Assembly: GCF_010820665.1 (NCBI RefSeq)
Contig: NZ_JAAIKC010000004.1
Span: 1-64,000 of the forward strand
Direction of reading: 5' to 3'
DNA length: 64,000 nucleotides
From: Paenibacillus sp. SYP-B3998
Lineage (GTDB): Bacteria; Bacillota; Bacilli; Paenibacillales; NBRC-103111
This document shows positions 42,652 to 51,963 of the stretch, piece by piece. The notes beneath the pieces are model-generated. The model had not been told where the DNA came from and did not search any database. It was given only the letters and a program-made list of their open reading frames with translations. Numbering within the stretch: position 1 is the stretch's first letter; every line of letters begins with the position of its first letter. The position numbers and the translations under genes are program-made.

Positions 42652-44277
42652 ATGTCAACTACAGCTACAGCAGCATCTAGCCCCGCAGTTGAACAGCAAG
42701 AGGAAAAAATTACGGGTTACCAATGGCTAGCGCTAATGGTACTCATTCTCGGTACGTTCCTTGCCATTTTGGATAATAGCTTGATGAACGTGGCAATTCC
42801 AAAGCTAATGGCTGTATTTGGCTCTACCTCGACCGAGATTGAATGGGTCGTTACGGGTTATATGCTCGCTTCAGCGGTCGTTGTGCCGATGGGGGGATTT
42901 CTTTCCGATCGCTTTGGTTACAAGACGACGTTTCTTTCGACGGTCATTGGCTTCATCATCGGGTCAATCCTGTGTGGGATTGCATGGAGCGATACGAGCC
43001 TGATCATTTTCAGAATTATTCAAGGTCTTGGCGGCGGGTTTATTATGCCTGTGGGTATGGCGATGCTGTATCAAATTGTGCCACGCAGCAAGATCCAAGT
43101 TGCCATGGGGATTTGGGGGATTGCCGCAATGGCTGCGCCTGCCATGGGTCCAACGCTAAGCGGTTATTTAGTTGATAATTTCAGTTGGCGGTACTTATTT
43201 TATATTAACGTTCCGATAGGGATTGTTGCGGTTGTTCTAGGCTTCATTATCCTCAAAGAGACACCGAAACGAGAAGGTCTGAAATTTGATTATCTCGGCT
43301 GCGTGTTGTCCATGATTGTATTCAGTACCCTGTTGTTGGCTTTAACTGATGGTCAGTCCGACGGGTGGACGTCCTTATATATCGTTAGTTTATTTTTCAT
43401 TTCTTTCTTCAGTTTTGTTCTATTGATTTGGGTGGAGCTTGGCAAGGAAAACCCGATTCTGGATTTCCGTTTGTTCAAGAATCCAATCTTTACACTTAGC
43501 TTGGCGGCTTCAAGCTTCGTCATGATATCCATGCAGGGCGGCATTTATATGATGCCAATCTTCATGCAGAATGTGACTGGACTGACACCGATGCAAACAG
43601 GACTGGTGATGATGCCGCAATCGATTGCCATGGCATTCATGATGCCGGTTGCCGGTAAACTCGTCTCGAAGTATGGCGTTGTTCCGTTAGGCATATTGGG
43701 ACTCACCATCATTGGATGTACGACGCTGGAGATGCACGTGCTTTCCCAGCAAACAGCTACACATTGGATTAGCGGATTGTTGATTATCCGTGGAATTGGG
43801 ATCGGCTTATGCATGATGCCGTTATCCTCAGCTGGGCTAAACACCTTGCCGAACCATCAAATCGGTATAGCTTCAGCCATGTCCAACGTTATTCGGAACG
43901 TTATGGCGTCGCTTGGTATTGCGTTGTTGACGAGTATTATGAATACTAGATCAACACAGTATGGAACTCGATTTAATGAGGCTATTTCTACGAATACAAC
44001 CGCTTATGCGGATTTTCAAACGAATGTGGTGCATCGTTATTTGGAGCTTGGCACTGACTCGGGCTCGGCAACGAGCGGGGTTATTGGTGTATTATACGGC
44101 ATGGTGCAAAAGGAAGCTTTAACGCGAGCCATTGCAGATACGCTAGTTATTTCAGCGATCCCTGCTTTCATTTCGATCGTTCTCGTTATTTTTATGAGGC
44201 AGAGAAAGAAGCAGAAAGAAGTGGCGCAGGAGAAAGCAAGCTCTGATGCACAGCATCATGTGATGATTGAAATGTAA
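42652..44277 (+). CDS. DHA2 family MFS multidrug exporter (EmrB/QacA type)
   Basis: A 541-residue proton antiporter with 14 predicted helices. MALVLILGTFLAILDNSL-like start (LMVLILGTFLAILDNSLMNV), the motif-A loop GFLSDRFGYKT, FRIIQGLGGGFIMPVGMAML and YIPVPIG-like YINVPIGIVAVVLGF are present. It should export drugs or lipophilic cations. It follows the adaptor by 14 bp with AAAGGGGGC upstream, and the operon continues to the exported protein at 44341. The C-terminus is charged and His-rich (AQHHVMIEM). Confidence 0.93.
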   Translation: MSTTATAASSPAVEQQEEKITGYQWLALMVLILGTFLAILDNSLMNVAIPKLMAVFGSTSTEIEWVVTGYMLASAVVVPMGGFLSDRFGYKTTFLSTVIGFIIGSILCGIAWSDTSLIIFRIIQGLGGGFIMPVGMAMLYQIVPRSKIQVAMGIWGIAAMAAPAMGPTLSGYLVDNFSWRYLFYINVPIGIVAVVLGFIILKETPKREGLKFDYLGCVLSMIVFSTLLLALTDGQSDGWTSLYIVSLFFISFFSFVLLIWVELGKENPILDFRLFKNPIFTLSLAASSFVMISMQGGIYMMPIFMQNVTGLTPMQTGLVMMPQSIAMAFMMPVAGKLVSKYGVVPLGILGLTIIGCTTLEMHVLSQQTATHWISGLLIIRGIGIGLCMMPLSSAGLNTLPNHQIGIASAMSNVIRNVMASLGIALLTSIMNTRSTQYGTRFNEAISTNTTAYADFQTNVVHRYLELGTDSGSATSGVIGVLYGMVQKEALTRAIADTLVISAIPAFISIVLVIFMRQRKKQKEVAQEKASSDAQHHVMIEM

Positions 44278-44340
44278 TTGCAAGCGTATATGCTTACGAA
44301 GTCAGCTTGCTAAAGCAAAACGCTTAGGAGGAGCCCAACC

Positions 44341-46068
44341 ATGAAGATCCAATTCAAACAAGTAGCGATGAGCCTCGTGTTGTCTACTTCTCTGCTGATG
44401 TCGGGAATTCCCGCTTTAGCCGAAGGAACAGCCGTGCCGACTACCGCAGTTTACGATCTAAATGACAGCCTTCATGTAACGGTGGAAGGTATGTATAACG
44501 AGAAAACATCGAGTGGCGTACGCATAGGCGCTATCATTCGTGTGAAGAACACAAACAGTCAAACGATCCGTATCCCCGATCATGAATTGAGAGTGAAAAC
44601 GACCGATGGCACGACGTACACATTACGTCCAAGCAGCAGTAACGCTCGAGGCGTGCAGCCGGATTCTGAAGTCGAACTGACTTACCTGAAGAGCGTTAAC
44701 CGTCAAACCGAAGTGAGCTTGAGCGATATTTCGCTCGTTGACGTTAACTATAATGTGTATCCAAAAGTGGAAACGACTTTATTTACAGTTCCTGTGGGCG
44801 CATCCGTTTGGAACGGCACGCGCGCAGAATTCAAAGATTCGGCACGCCTCAAAAAGTGGGGCGAATCCTTTACCATTCCTACTTTGGAATCACCGCTGCA
44901 ATTCAAAACAGTAGACGTCAATAAGAGCAACACGAACGAGGGAGCTAACTATGTTGTGAAATTACTGGTGAGCAATCCATCTGATCAGACGGAAACCTTA
45001 CCCGTACTTGAGCTTGCCGGCAAAAGCAAAACAAACGTATACGCAGGCAAACAGATTGAAGCAGATTCTGTTTCTTTGGAGCCAGGCGAAAGTAAATATG
45101 TCCACTTTGCTATTCAAACAGAGATGGACACGATATTGGATAGTTTGAATGTGCTCACAACCGAGAGCTTTGCGCAAGCAGACACGTCTGGTAGCATGAA
45201 AACCTCGACCTTCAACATTGGGAAGTTGAACATTCAACTGCCAGATACGAAAACACTTGCGAGCAGCTATCAGTATGGTACGCCAATTACTTTTGAAAAG
45301 TGGAATGACACCATTAATCAGGATTTAAATGTGGCCTTAACCGAATTGCATGTTGCCGACAATGCAGATCAGGGTAGCAAACTGGCTTTTGCCAAGTTTA
45401 AGCTCACCAATAAAGGCTTAAGTCCGATTCCGGTACCAGCGTTTCAAACCGAATTAGCAAGTCCATCTGGCTATGACTATGCGGGCACCAGACAAAGTGA
45501 AGTGCAGAAATCGATTGCTCCGGGGACTGCGATGATTGTTAGCTATGCTTTCGTTCTACCTGTTTCGGAGTCAAGCGATACCTTTACGATGAAATTGCAA
45601 AATGTGGTTAGCTCCTCTTCAAGCAGCGCTGCGGACTATAAATCGACAATTGCCTCTTATCAGGTAACGGCGCAAGCGCAAGAGGATAGACATAAAATTT
45701 CGCTTTACCCATACACTGTCAATATTAAGGATTATTATTTGGCGCAAATAACGTCCCCAGGACAGACGCTTTCCATCAACTACACCTATAAATTGCAGTT
45801 GTCTATGGATATCACGCGTGATCCGCAAGTGCTTGTGGACAGCAACATTTCCAAATTAAAATTTGAGCTGGTCGATCCTTCCGGCAGCATTCTTGGCTCC
45901 AAGACTTTTCCGTTCACAGGCACAGATCGTTTAGTGAATGGAAAACAGACCTTAACCTTCAACAATCTAACAATAGATCAAATACAAAGCAACGTAATCG
46001 TTAAAGTATATGAAACCATGGCTACTCCTGCTGGCGAAGTGGACCGTCTGATTGCGGAGCTGAAGTAA
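44341..46068 (+). CDS. Exported beta-rich protein of unknown function
   Basis: A 575-residue secreted protein with a signal peptide (MKIQFKQVAMSLVLSTSLLM, cleavage after ALA near 27). The mature part has at least three repeats of an Ig/DUF4352-like strand pattern: GVRIGAIIRVKNTNSQTIRI near 55, ANYVVKLLVSNPSDQTETLP near 200, and KLAFAKFKLTNKGLSPIPVP near 350. No catalytic motif is visible. It follows the efflux pump by 63 bp without a terminator and is probably co-transcribed, so it may act in cell-envelope protection. A terminator follows the gene. Confidence 0.65.
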   Translation: MKIQFKQVAMSLVLSTSLLMSGIPALAEGTAVPTTAVYDLNDSLHVTVEGMYNEKTSSGVRIGAIIRVKNTNSQTIRIPDHELRVKTTDGTTYTLRPSSSNARGVQPDSEVELTYLKSVNRQTEVSLSDISLVDVNYNVYPKVETTLFTVPVGASVWNGTRAEFKDSARLKKWGESFTIPTLESPLQFKTVDVNKSNTNEGANYVVKLLVSNPSDQTETLPVLELAGKSKTNVYAGKQIEADSVSLEPGESKYVHFAIQTEMDTILDSLNVLTTESFAQADTSGSMKTSTFNIGKLNIQLPDTKTLASSYQYGTPITFEKWNDTINQDLNVALTELHVADNADQGSKLAFAKFKLTNKGLSPIPVPAFQTELASPSGYDYAGTRQSEVQKSIAPGTAMIVSYAFVLPVSESSDTFTMKLQNVVSSSSSSAADYKSTIASYQVTAQAQEDRHKISLYPYTVNIKDYYLAQITSPGQTLSINYTYKLQLSMDITRDPQVLVDSNISKLKFELVDPSGSILGSKTFPFTGTDRLVNGKQTLTFNNLTIDQIQSNVIVKVYETMATPAGEVDRLIAELK

Positions 46069-46073
46069 CAACG

Positions 46074-46106
46074 AGGGGACAATGTCGTTAGCGGCTTGTC
46101 CTTTTT
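46074..46106 (+). terminator. Terminator after the efflux operon
   Basis: AGGGGACAA / TTGTCCTTT with an inner loop and a T5 run. Confidence 0.7.
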
Positions 46107-46166
46107 CTTTTGTGGTTTAGAGAGGTATAATCAATGATCATCGGCAAATAGAAAGTAGGGATGAAT

Positions 46167-47177
46167 ATGCTGAAGCTCAGTATTCTGGATCAGTCACCGG
46201 TGTCATCCGGTTCCACGCATAAGGAAGCGCTGCAGCAAACGATTCGGTTGGCGCAGGCAGCAGATCGGCTCGGTTTCACTCGGTTCTGGGTATCAGAGCA
46301 TCATAACTCCGCGGGCCTTGCCGGTTCATCGCCGGAGGTGTTCATTTCCACGCTTGCGGCCCGCACGAGCCGGATTCGGCTCGGCTCTGGCGGCGTGCTG
46401 CTGCCCCACTACAGCGCCTACAAGGTCGCTGAGAATTTCCGCATGCTCGAAGCGCTCTATCCAGGGCGCATCGACCTAGGCATCGGGCGCGCGCCGGGCG
46501 GCACGCCGCATACGGCGAAGGCGCTGCGAGGCGGCAGCGCTGATCTGTTCGAGGGACTTGAGCGCTTCCCGGCACAAGTCACGGATCTGCTGCGGTTCCT
46601 CACCGATTCGGTGGAACCGGGTCATAGGTTCGAGGGCATCCGCGCCACCCCACTGGTGGAATCGACGCCCCAGGTGTGGCTGCTCGGTTCCACTGGGCAG
46701 AGCGGGGTGTATGCTTCGCAAGCGGGTGCGGCATTCTGCTTCGCGCACTTTATTAATGGCGCAGGCGGCCAGCAGGCGGTGCGCAGCTATCGCAAGTCAT
46801 TCCGGCCTTCGGAGCTGAATGTCGTCCCACAGGCGACAGTGTGCATTCATGTGCTCTGTGCGGATACCGATGAAGAAGCAGATCGGCTTGCGGCTTCATT
46901 CGATTTGCGAATTTTGCAAGTGGAAAAAGGGGAGTTTACAGGTGTGCTCTCCCCCGAAGAAGCCGCTGCTTACCCCTATACGGAATGGGATCGAACACGC
47001 GTGCGCGACAACCGGTCACGCATGATTATTGGCGGGCCGCAGCAGGTGAAAGAGCAGTTGCTTTCATTAGCGAAGAGCTATGAAGTGGATGAGGTGATGG
47101 TTGTCGCGGGTGGTTACTGTATGGAGACGAGATTGCGCACGTGCGAGCTGTTGTCTGAAATCTTTAACCTGACATAA
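46167..47177 (+). CDS. LLM-class flavin-dependent oxidoreductase (luciferase-like)
   Basis: A 336-residue flavin monooxygenase-like enzyme of the YwcH/LuxAB group (MsnO8-type). LKLSILDQSPVSSGSTHKEA starts the barrel. FWVSEHHNSAGLAGSSPEVF ISTLAARTSRIRLGSGGVLL PHYSAYKVAENFRMLEALYP appear as consecutive conserved blocks, and GRIDLGIGRAPGGTP binds FMN. The substrate is unknown. AGGG lies six bases before ATG 46167, better than the abutting ATG 46161. It is monocistronic. The region 46300-46800 is clearly richer in GC than its neighbours. Confidence 0.9.
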   Translation: MLKLSILDQSPVSSGSTHKEALQQTIRLAQAADRLGFTRFWVSEHHNSAGLAGSSPEVFISTLAARTSRIRLGSGGVLLPHYSAYKVAENFRMLEALYPGRIDLGIGRAPGGTPHTAKALRGGSADLFEGLERFPAQVTDLLRFLTDSVEPGHRFEGIRATPLVESTPQVWLLGSTGQSGVYASQAGAAFCFAHFINGAGGQQAVRSYRKSFRPSELNVVPQATVCIHVLCADTDEEADRLAASFDLRILQVEKGEFTGVLSPEEAAAYPYTEWDRTRVRDNRSRMIIGGPQQVKEQLLSLAKSYEVDEVMVVAGGYCMETRLRTCELLSEIFNLT

Positions 47178-47181
47178 GAAA

Positions 47182-47203
47182 AGAGAGCCTGGAGGCTCTC
47201 TTC
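47182..47203. terminator. Small bidirectional terminator
   Basis: AGAGAGCC-TGGA-GGCTCTCT with flanking A and T bases. It lies at the convergence of the LLM gene and the gene at 47511-47203. Confidence 0.7.
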
Positions 47204-47511
47204 TAACGCTCACGCTGCGGTCTTTTGGCAATCTCCTCGGTGACGAAGCAGGCTAATTCTTCATTGCCGAAGAGTGAAAGCACACCGAGTACAGTATCAT
47301 CAGGTATTTCACCAGCTTCATCTTTGGTTACGGTCAGGTCTAGGGCCAGCTGTAAGGCGATATTTGGCTCTTGGTTCGGGTAGGCGAGTTGGTAGATCTC
47401 AGCTGGGTTGAGGTCATGATTGATGCACCACTGTGCGAAAATGAGAATCATCATTTGTTCATCTCGTTGATAGTTGGCAATAATTTGTTCTTCCATTTCT
47501 TTTTTGCTCAT
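47203..47511 (-). CDS. Conserved acidic protein of unknown function
   Basis: A 102-residue helical cytoplasmic protein, MSKKEMEEQIIANYQRDEQM then MILIFAQWCINHDLNPAEIY and ALDLTVTKDEAGEIPDD. No catalytic motif, cysteine cluster or membrane span. I do not recognise a named family; its composition suggests a small regulatory or adaptor protein. It converges on the LLM gene and diverges from the IF3-like gene at 47591, sharing a short 79-bp region with it. The start ATG 47511 has only a weak AAGGAGT-like site (AAGGAGTTTTACGCCCCGTC). Confidence 0.55.
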   Translation of the reverse strand: MSKKEMEEQIIANYQRDEQMMILIFAQWCINHDLNPAEIYQLAYPNQEPNIALQLALDLTVTKDEAGEIPDDTVLGVLSLFGNEELACFVTEEIAKRPQRER

Positions 47512-47590
47512 GACGGGGCGTAAAACTCCTTATTATTCAGGTTGATAACGGTATTGGATTCATTATATCGAAAGTATAGGGGCAATCACA

Positions 47591-48076
47591 ATGATTAAGA
47601 ATGAGAAGATTAAAGCCTCTGAGGTGCTCTTAACCGGATTAAACGGCGAAAACCTCGGAGTGCTTCCTACACAAGAAGCTTTGGCGATGGCCAAGCAGCT
47701 CAAGGTTGACTTGGTTTGCACATCGCTCATGAGCAGCCCGCCACCCTGCAAGCTCGTTGGTGCGGGGCAAGCCAAGCAGCAAGCTTTGCAGGAGAAGCAG
47801 CAGGCTCGCAAACGCGAGCAGGCGCCAAAGGTCAAGGAGATCAGGCTAACGCCGCAGATTGAGGATCATGACCTGGAGACGAAGCGGCAGCAGGCTGAGC
47901 GCATTCTTCAGTCTGGCGACGCTGTACTGCTGGTTGTGAAGATAAGCGGCAAAGAAGGCCCGAAAGCGAAGGTATTGTTGGAAACGCTGCTTCGGGATTT
48001 AAGTGGGCACGGGCTTAAGCGTACAGGCATTCAGCTGAGCGGTAAGCAGGCTGCCGTTCAGCTAGACCCGCTCTAA
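47591..48076 (+). CDS. Divergent IF3-like protein (InfC paralog)
   Basis: A 161-residue protein with the two-domain layout of initiation factor 3. The N-domain is visible: MIKNEKIKASEVLLTGLNGE NLGVLPTQEALAMAKQLKVD LVCTSLMSSPPPCKLV in blocks. It then has a Lys/Gln linker (KQQALQEKQQARKREQAPK) and the C-domain VKEIRLTPQIEDHDLETKRQ QAERILQSGD. True InfC has IRAxEVRLI...DLVEVAPNA..PPVCRIMDYGK and a different C-terminal basic loop, so this copy is diverged. True infC normally sits with rpmI and rplT, which are not here. It may be a specialised or stress-linked IF3. A shallow GGGG site precedes the ATG. Confidence 0.8.
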   Translation: MIKNEKIKASEVLLTGLNGENLGVLPTQEALAMAKQLKVDLVCTSLMSSPPPCKLVGAGQAKQQALQEKQQARKREQAPKVKEIRLTPQIEDHDLETKRQQAERILQSGDAVLLVVKISGKEGPKAKVLLETLLRDLSGHGLKRTGIQLSGKQAAVQLDPL

Positions 48077-48086
48077 AAAGCGTCAT

Positions 48087-48131
48087 TAAAAAGCATGGAC
48101 TGCGAGTTTGTCGGCAGTTCATGCTTTTTTT
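48087..48131 (+). terminator. Terminator of the IF3-like gene
   Basis: AAAAAGCATGGACTGC and GCAGTTCATGCTTTTT pair and are followed by more T. Confidence 0.85.
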
Positions 48132-48164
48132 ATATCATTTCTATATATGAAGAATAAATATATG

Positions 48165-48193
48165 TTGACTCGATATATATGATCTGGTAAATT
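48165..48193 (+). promoter_or_regulatory. Promoter of the PadR/MFS pair
   Basis: TTGACT (48165-48170), a 17-bp spacer and TAAATT (48188-48193). ATATATG-type repeats flank the -35 and fill the spacer (48141-48180), as in PadR operators. Autorepression is likely. Confidence 0.5.
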
Positions 48194-48238
48194 ATGAATA
48201 TCAAATACAAAATGCATGAAGCAGGGGGGCCATACTAC

Positions 48239-48772
48239 ATGACCAGTCAGGACGTTATTTTAGGCATGTTAATGAAGAAGAGCCTTTCAGGATATGACAT
48301 GAAGCATTTGTTGGAGTCGGTGTTTTCTTACTTCTATAACGCTAGTTATGGAACGATTTACCCGACGCTGAGCAAGATGGAGAAGGAGGGTTTGATCACC
48401 AAGGAGAGTGTTCAACAAGACGGGCGACCGAACAAGAAGGTATATTCCATTACGGAGGAAGGCCGTGAGCGTTTTAGAACGTACATGTACAGCCCGATTC
48501 AGCTGAACGAATTTAAGTCTGACGCCATGATCCGACTCTATTTTGGAGAATTTATTGAGCCGGAGGTCGTAATTAGTTATCTGGAGCTTGGTATTCAAAG
48601 AACGGAAGAGACGCTTGTTGTTTTAAAGAGCGACTATGAAAAACACAAACATTCTATTTCCTCGACTCAGGAAATATGTCTTCTCATTGGTATTGAAAAC
48701 AATGAAAGTGTATTAGGTACGTTAGGAAGAGGCTTGGAACGACTGAGAAAATTATTACCAGAAAAGAGGTAG
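48239..48772 (+). CDS. PadR family transcriptional regulator
   Basis: A 177-residue regulator: PadR winged helix (about 1-85, MTSQDVILGMLMKKSLSGYD MKHLLE, then YGTIYPTLSKMEKEGLITKE and PNKKVYSITEEGRERF) and a C-terminal helical domain (Vir_act_alpha_C type, about 95-175). ATG 48239 with GGGGGGCC upstream is chosen over the longer frame from 48194. The next gene, 7 bp on, encodes a DHA2 drug exporter, the usual target of such a regulator. Confidence 0.92.
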   Translation: MTSQDVILGMLMKKSLSGYDMKHLLESVFSYFYNASYGTIYPTLSKMEKEGLITKESVQQDGRPNKKVYSITEEGRERFRTYMYSPIQLNEFKSDAMIRLYFGEFIEPEVVISYLELGIQRTEETLVVLKSDYEKHKHSISSTQEICLLIGIENNESVLGTLGRGLERLRKLLPEKR

Positions 48773-48779
48773 AAAGATC

Positions 48780-50315
48780 GTGGATAACAAGAAAGCAGGA
48801 TTTATTGTTTTGGCTATGGCGCTTGGGTTGCTAATGTCTGCGTTAGACAATACAATTACGTCGGCAGCCATGAGTCATATTATCGGTGACATTAATGGGT
48901 TCGATAAAATTAGTTGGGTATTCACAGCATATGTACTCGCTTCTACAAGCACAATGCTTATATTCGGTAAACTGTCGGATATGTTTGGAAGGAAGCTGTT
49001 TTACCTGATTGGAATTTCTATTTTCTTGATTGGCTCGGCACTCTGTGGGACTGCGCAGGATATGACTCAGCTTATTATTTATAGGGCCATACAAGGGATT
49101 GGCTCTGGCGCCCTGTTTCCAATCAGCTTTACGATTATTTATACAATTTTTGCCGACCCCAAACAGGCGGCTAAGCTATCTGGCGTATTCGCGGCTATAT
49201 TCGGGCTATCGTCTGTGGCAGGCCCGCAGATTGGTACCTTTCTTGCAGATAACTGGGGATGGCGTTGGTGCTTCTATGTGAATTTACCGTTAGGCATACT
49301 TTCGTTCCTAGTTTTACTTTTTGCATTGAAGGAATCACGCTCAGATCGGCGTCCCAAAATTGACTTTTTGGGTTCATTGTTTCTTATTATCACAACAGTT
49401 TCACTTATGCTGGCTTTGGAATGGGGAGGGAAAGAGTACCCGTGGGCATCTTGGCAAATTATCGGCATGCTAGCGGTAGCCGTTGTTGTAGGTATCCTTT
49501 TCATCGCTGTGGAACGCCGAGCAGAAGAACCCATGCTACCGCTTCCTTTGTTCAAGAATCGCATGGTCGTGGGCATGGTCTTAGCTTGTCTGTGCCAAGG
49601 GGCGATTATGTTTTCGGCGATTGCTTACTTGCCTGTTTTTGCAACTGCAGTGTTGGGGCAGGCTAATTCCAGCACATTATTAACACCAATGATGTTTTCT
49701 TTAATGGTTGGAGCGGTATCTATAGGCACCATCCAGCGCTTTGTTAGTTTCCGTACCATTATCGCATTTAGTATGACTGCTGGTATCGTCGTTGGCTATC
49801 TGCTGAGTGTCGCCAGTCATGATGCCTCCAAATGGTATATGATTTTACTAATGGTTATCCTTGGAGTAGGAGCACTTGGACCTCTGATGAGTGTCGCACA
49901 AACAGCGATGGCACTTAGTGTGGATCGTAAATACATTGGGGTCAGTTCTTCTATTGTTGGCTTCTGGCGCAACATTGGCGGGGTTCTGGGAGCATCGATT
50001 ATGGCTACTATTGTGAACAATAACTACCAAAGCTTGATTCAAAAAGGTGCAGAAGCGCACCATATGCCGCTCGAACAATTAGCTACGCTTGCGAATCCAG
50101 ATCAATTGATTCGTGCGGGTTCTACTTTGCCTCAAGAGACAATGGTTTTCATGCGCGATTCGCTTGGAACAGCCATTAACCATGGGTTCATCTTATCTAT
50201 TGTGTTCGGTGTCATTGGGCTTGCTGCCGCTTTCGTGGCTGGGCCTCTAAAGTTCACGACACCTAACTTCGCTGCGAAGCCTAAGGAAGAGGGCTCTGTG
50301 CCGCATACGATTTAA
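48780..50315 (+). CDS. DHA2 family MFS exporter
   Basis: A 511-residue antiporter with about 14 membrane helices. The start LAMALGLLMSALDNTITSAA, the motif-A loop GKLSDMFGRKLF, YRAIQGIGSGALFPISFTII and YVNLPLGILSFLVLLF are typical. The charged arginine-rich loop ESRSDRRPK follows helix 6. GTG start with GAGGTAG upstream. It is the second DHA2-type exporter in the window and is only about 40 percent alike by eye to that at 42652. It should export drug-like compounds, under the PadR gene. Confidence 0.92.
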   Translation: MDNKKAGFIVLAMALGLLMSALDNTITSAAMSHIIGDINGFDKISWVFTAYVLASTSTMLIFGKLSDMFGRKLFYLIGISIFLIGSALCGTAQDMTQLIIYRAIQGIGSGALFPISFTIIYTIFADPKQAAKLSGVFAAIFGLSSVAGPQIGTFLADNWGWRWCFYVNLPLGILSFLVLLFALKESRSDRRPKIDFLGSLFLIITTVSLMLALEWGGKEYPWASWQIIGMLAVAVVVGILFIAVERRAEEPMLPLPLFKNRMVVGMVLACLCQGAIMFSAIAYLPVFATAVLGQANSSTLLTPMMFSLMVGAVSIGTIQRFVSFRTIIAFSMTAGIVVGYLLSVASHDASKWYMILLMVILGVGALGPLMSVAQTAMALSVDRKYIGVSSSIVGFWRNIGGVLGASIMATIVNNNYQSLIQKGAEAHHMPLEQLATLANPDQLIRAGSTLPQETMVFMRDSLGTAINHGFILSIVFGVIGLAAAFVAGPLKFTTPNFAAKPKEEGSVPHTI

Positions 50316-50341
50316 ACCTGATTCGCTAGTATGTATGAAAA

Positions 50342-50371
50342 CAAGACCTCCCGGATGATCGGGAGGTCTTA
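50342..50371. terminator. Bidirectional terminator
   Basis: AAGACCTCCCG / CGGGAGGTCTT with a GATGAT loop. It lies between the exporter gene (+) and the C39-like protease gene (-). Confidence 0.85.
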
Positions 50372-50372
50372 T

Positions 50373-51086
50373 TCATTGAGTTGGCTTTATGAAATTTTCC
50401 ATAACTGTAATTGCTTGAGAGCCCATCGATTCCCATATCGTTTTGAACCCCCATAAATTATAACTTTCCCGCTCACCTGTCATAGGGTCGTTCATATAGG
50501 CATAATCGTCGTCCCATCCCGTCATCACTAAGGCGTGCTCAGGATTATACCAATCGATGAGGTGTCCTTCCTCGTCCTGCCATTGATCCTCAAAATGAGG
50601 CGCATCCATATGTTCGGTGGCCCAGATTATAACGGGTCGCCCTGACTTAACTGTATCGAGCAGATTATCGAAAGACCCGCCTGTGAGGTCGTCAATTTGT
50701 TCTGGGAGATAGTGACCTAATAGCGTAGCAATCGGCTTATGATAGATCCCAAAACCTTTCCCGAAGGGGTCCCCTACAAAGACATCCTCTGGATTACCAC
50801 CAATTAATATTCCGTCCTCATTCATCATGGGAAAATCCCCTTTGGGAAGCGCCTCTGCAACTTCCTCTTTCGATACGGTAATTCCTGCCCATTGCAGCAG
50901 CATTGTCGCAGCTACAGCTTCACATCCATTCGGCAGCTCAGGTAGCTGAGAGATGACAGGGACGTTAGGAATTTGGTAATGTTGGTTGTTATCTTCTGAG
51001 AAAACCATTTGGGGTAGAAGTAGAAAGTTGATCATGCCAATCAAAAAGAGAAATAAGGGTTTTTTCCTTTTCATCCTTTCATGCAT
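50373..51086 (-). CDS. C39-like peptidase, exported
   Basis: A 237-residue protein with a signal anchor (LFLFLIGMINFLLLPQMVFS) and a C39-like cysteine peptidase domain of the YvpB/BtrH type. The catalytic Cys lies in ELPNGCEAVAATMLLQWAG, His in PEHALVMTGWDDD, and Asp/Asn in YAYMNDPMTG. All three are intact, so it is likely active outside the membrane. No ABC transporter is attached, unlike bacteriocin C39 peptidases. The start is uncertain (TTG 51095, ATG 51086 or ATG 51074), since AAAGG sites overlap. It precedes the deacetylase gene only in orientation, not in order. Confidence 0.85.
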   Translation of the reverse strand: MHERMKRKKPLFLFLIGMINFLLLPQMVFSEDNNQHYQIPNVPVISQLPELPNGCEAVAATMLLQWAGITVSKEEVAEALPKGDFPMMNEDGILIGGNPEDVFVGDPFGKGFGIYHKPIATLLGHYLPEQIDDLTGGSFDNLLDTVKSGRPVIIWATEHMDAPHFEDQWQDEEGHLIDWYNPEHALVMTGWDDDYAYMNDPMTGERESYNLWGFKTIWESMGSQAITVMENFIKPTQ

Positions 51087-51120
51087 CCTTTCCAATCCAG
51101 TAATCCGGATTCAAAACTCC

Positions 51121-51963
51121 TTAATGCTTAGAGAGCATGACTAGTTTAAAGCCTTTACTTTTAATGCCTTTAATAATTGCTGGAAGTGCAGCAATTGTGG
51201 AAGGATGGTCATGCAGCACAATAATACTGCCGGATTTTACTTGGGATAAGACATTATCAGCAATTTTCTTTGGGTCTTTGGATGACCAGTCCTTCGGATC
51301 CTCGTTCCACAAAACCATACTCATTTGATGCTCTTCTGTGATGAGTTTGGTGTCATTATTATAAGCGCCGTACGGTGGGCGAAAAAGAGTAACTGGCTGC
51401 GTATCCCATTTTTTTAGCTTTGCAAGGCCAGATTCAAACTCCTTCTCTTGATCCGAATAAGTCATTTTGGACATTTGGGGATGTGTGTCCGAGTGATAAC
51501 CCACCTCATTTCCCTCGTAGACAGCTTGGGTTACAGATTCTGGGTATGCAGCGGCATTTTGCCCAAGAAAGAAAAAGGTCACATGCACGTTTTGTTCTTT
51601 TAACATTTTCAGAAGATCTTTCGTATTCTTTGTCGGACCGTCGTCGATCGTAATCGCTACACAGTCTTTACCTACGTTATAAATAGGCTTCAGGCTTGAT
51701 ACCTTATCAGGCTTTTTGGGATCTGAGACGATATTCTCTTCCTTCGGAATTCCGGTTTCTGGAGCTTGAGGGATGATTGCTTCAGGCTTTGCTGTCCCTG
51801 AGACGTCAGACTTTTCTGTAGGAACTGGCGTGCTAGACGGCGCTACAGAAACTGCTTGCTCAGTAGGAGGACTAGAAGTCGAATCCGAAGCATGCTGGTC
51901 GCAGGCTGTTAGTGAAAGGCAAGTGAAGATGGAAAAAATCGCTGAATAATAAATGAGTTTCAT
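51121..51963 (-). CDS. Polysaccharide deacetylase (CE4) lipoprotein
   Basis: A 280-residue lipoprotein: signal peptide with lipobox CLSLTACDQ (Cys near 21), a Ser/Thr/Pro-rich linker (about 22-80), and a CE4/NodB domain. Motifs: AITIDDGPT (metal Asp pair), GYHSDTHP (H-x3-H), LFRPPYGAYN, and IIVLHDHPST. All metal ligands are intact. It should remove acetyl groups from peptidoglycan or another cell-surface polymer. ATG 51963 follows AAAGGTAGGG. It is about 35 bp upstream in transcription order of the C39-like gene's far end, so they are independent genes on one strand. Confidence 0.92.
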   Translation of the reverse strand: MKLIYYSAIFSIFTCLSLTACDQHASDSTSSPPTEQAVSVAPSSTPVPTEKSDVSGTAKPEAIIPQAPETGIPKEENIVSDPKKPDKVSSLKPIYNVGKDCVAITIDDGPTKNTKDLLKMLKEQNVHVTFFFLGQNAAAYPESVTQAVYEGNEVGYHSDTHPQMSKMTYSDQEKEFESGLAKLKKWDTQPVTLFRPPYGAYNNDTKLITEEHQMSMVLWNEDPKDWSSKDPKKIADNVLSQVKSGSIIVLHDHPSTIAALPAIIKGIKSKGFKLVMLSKH

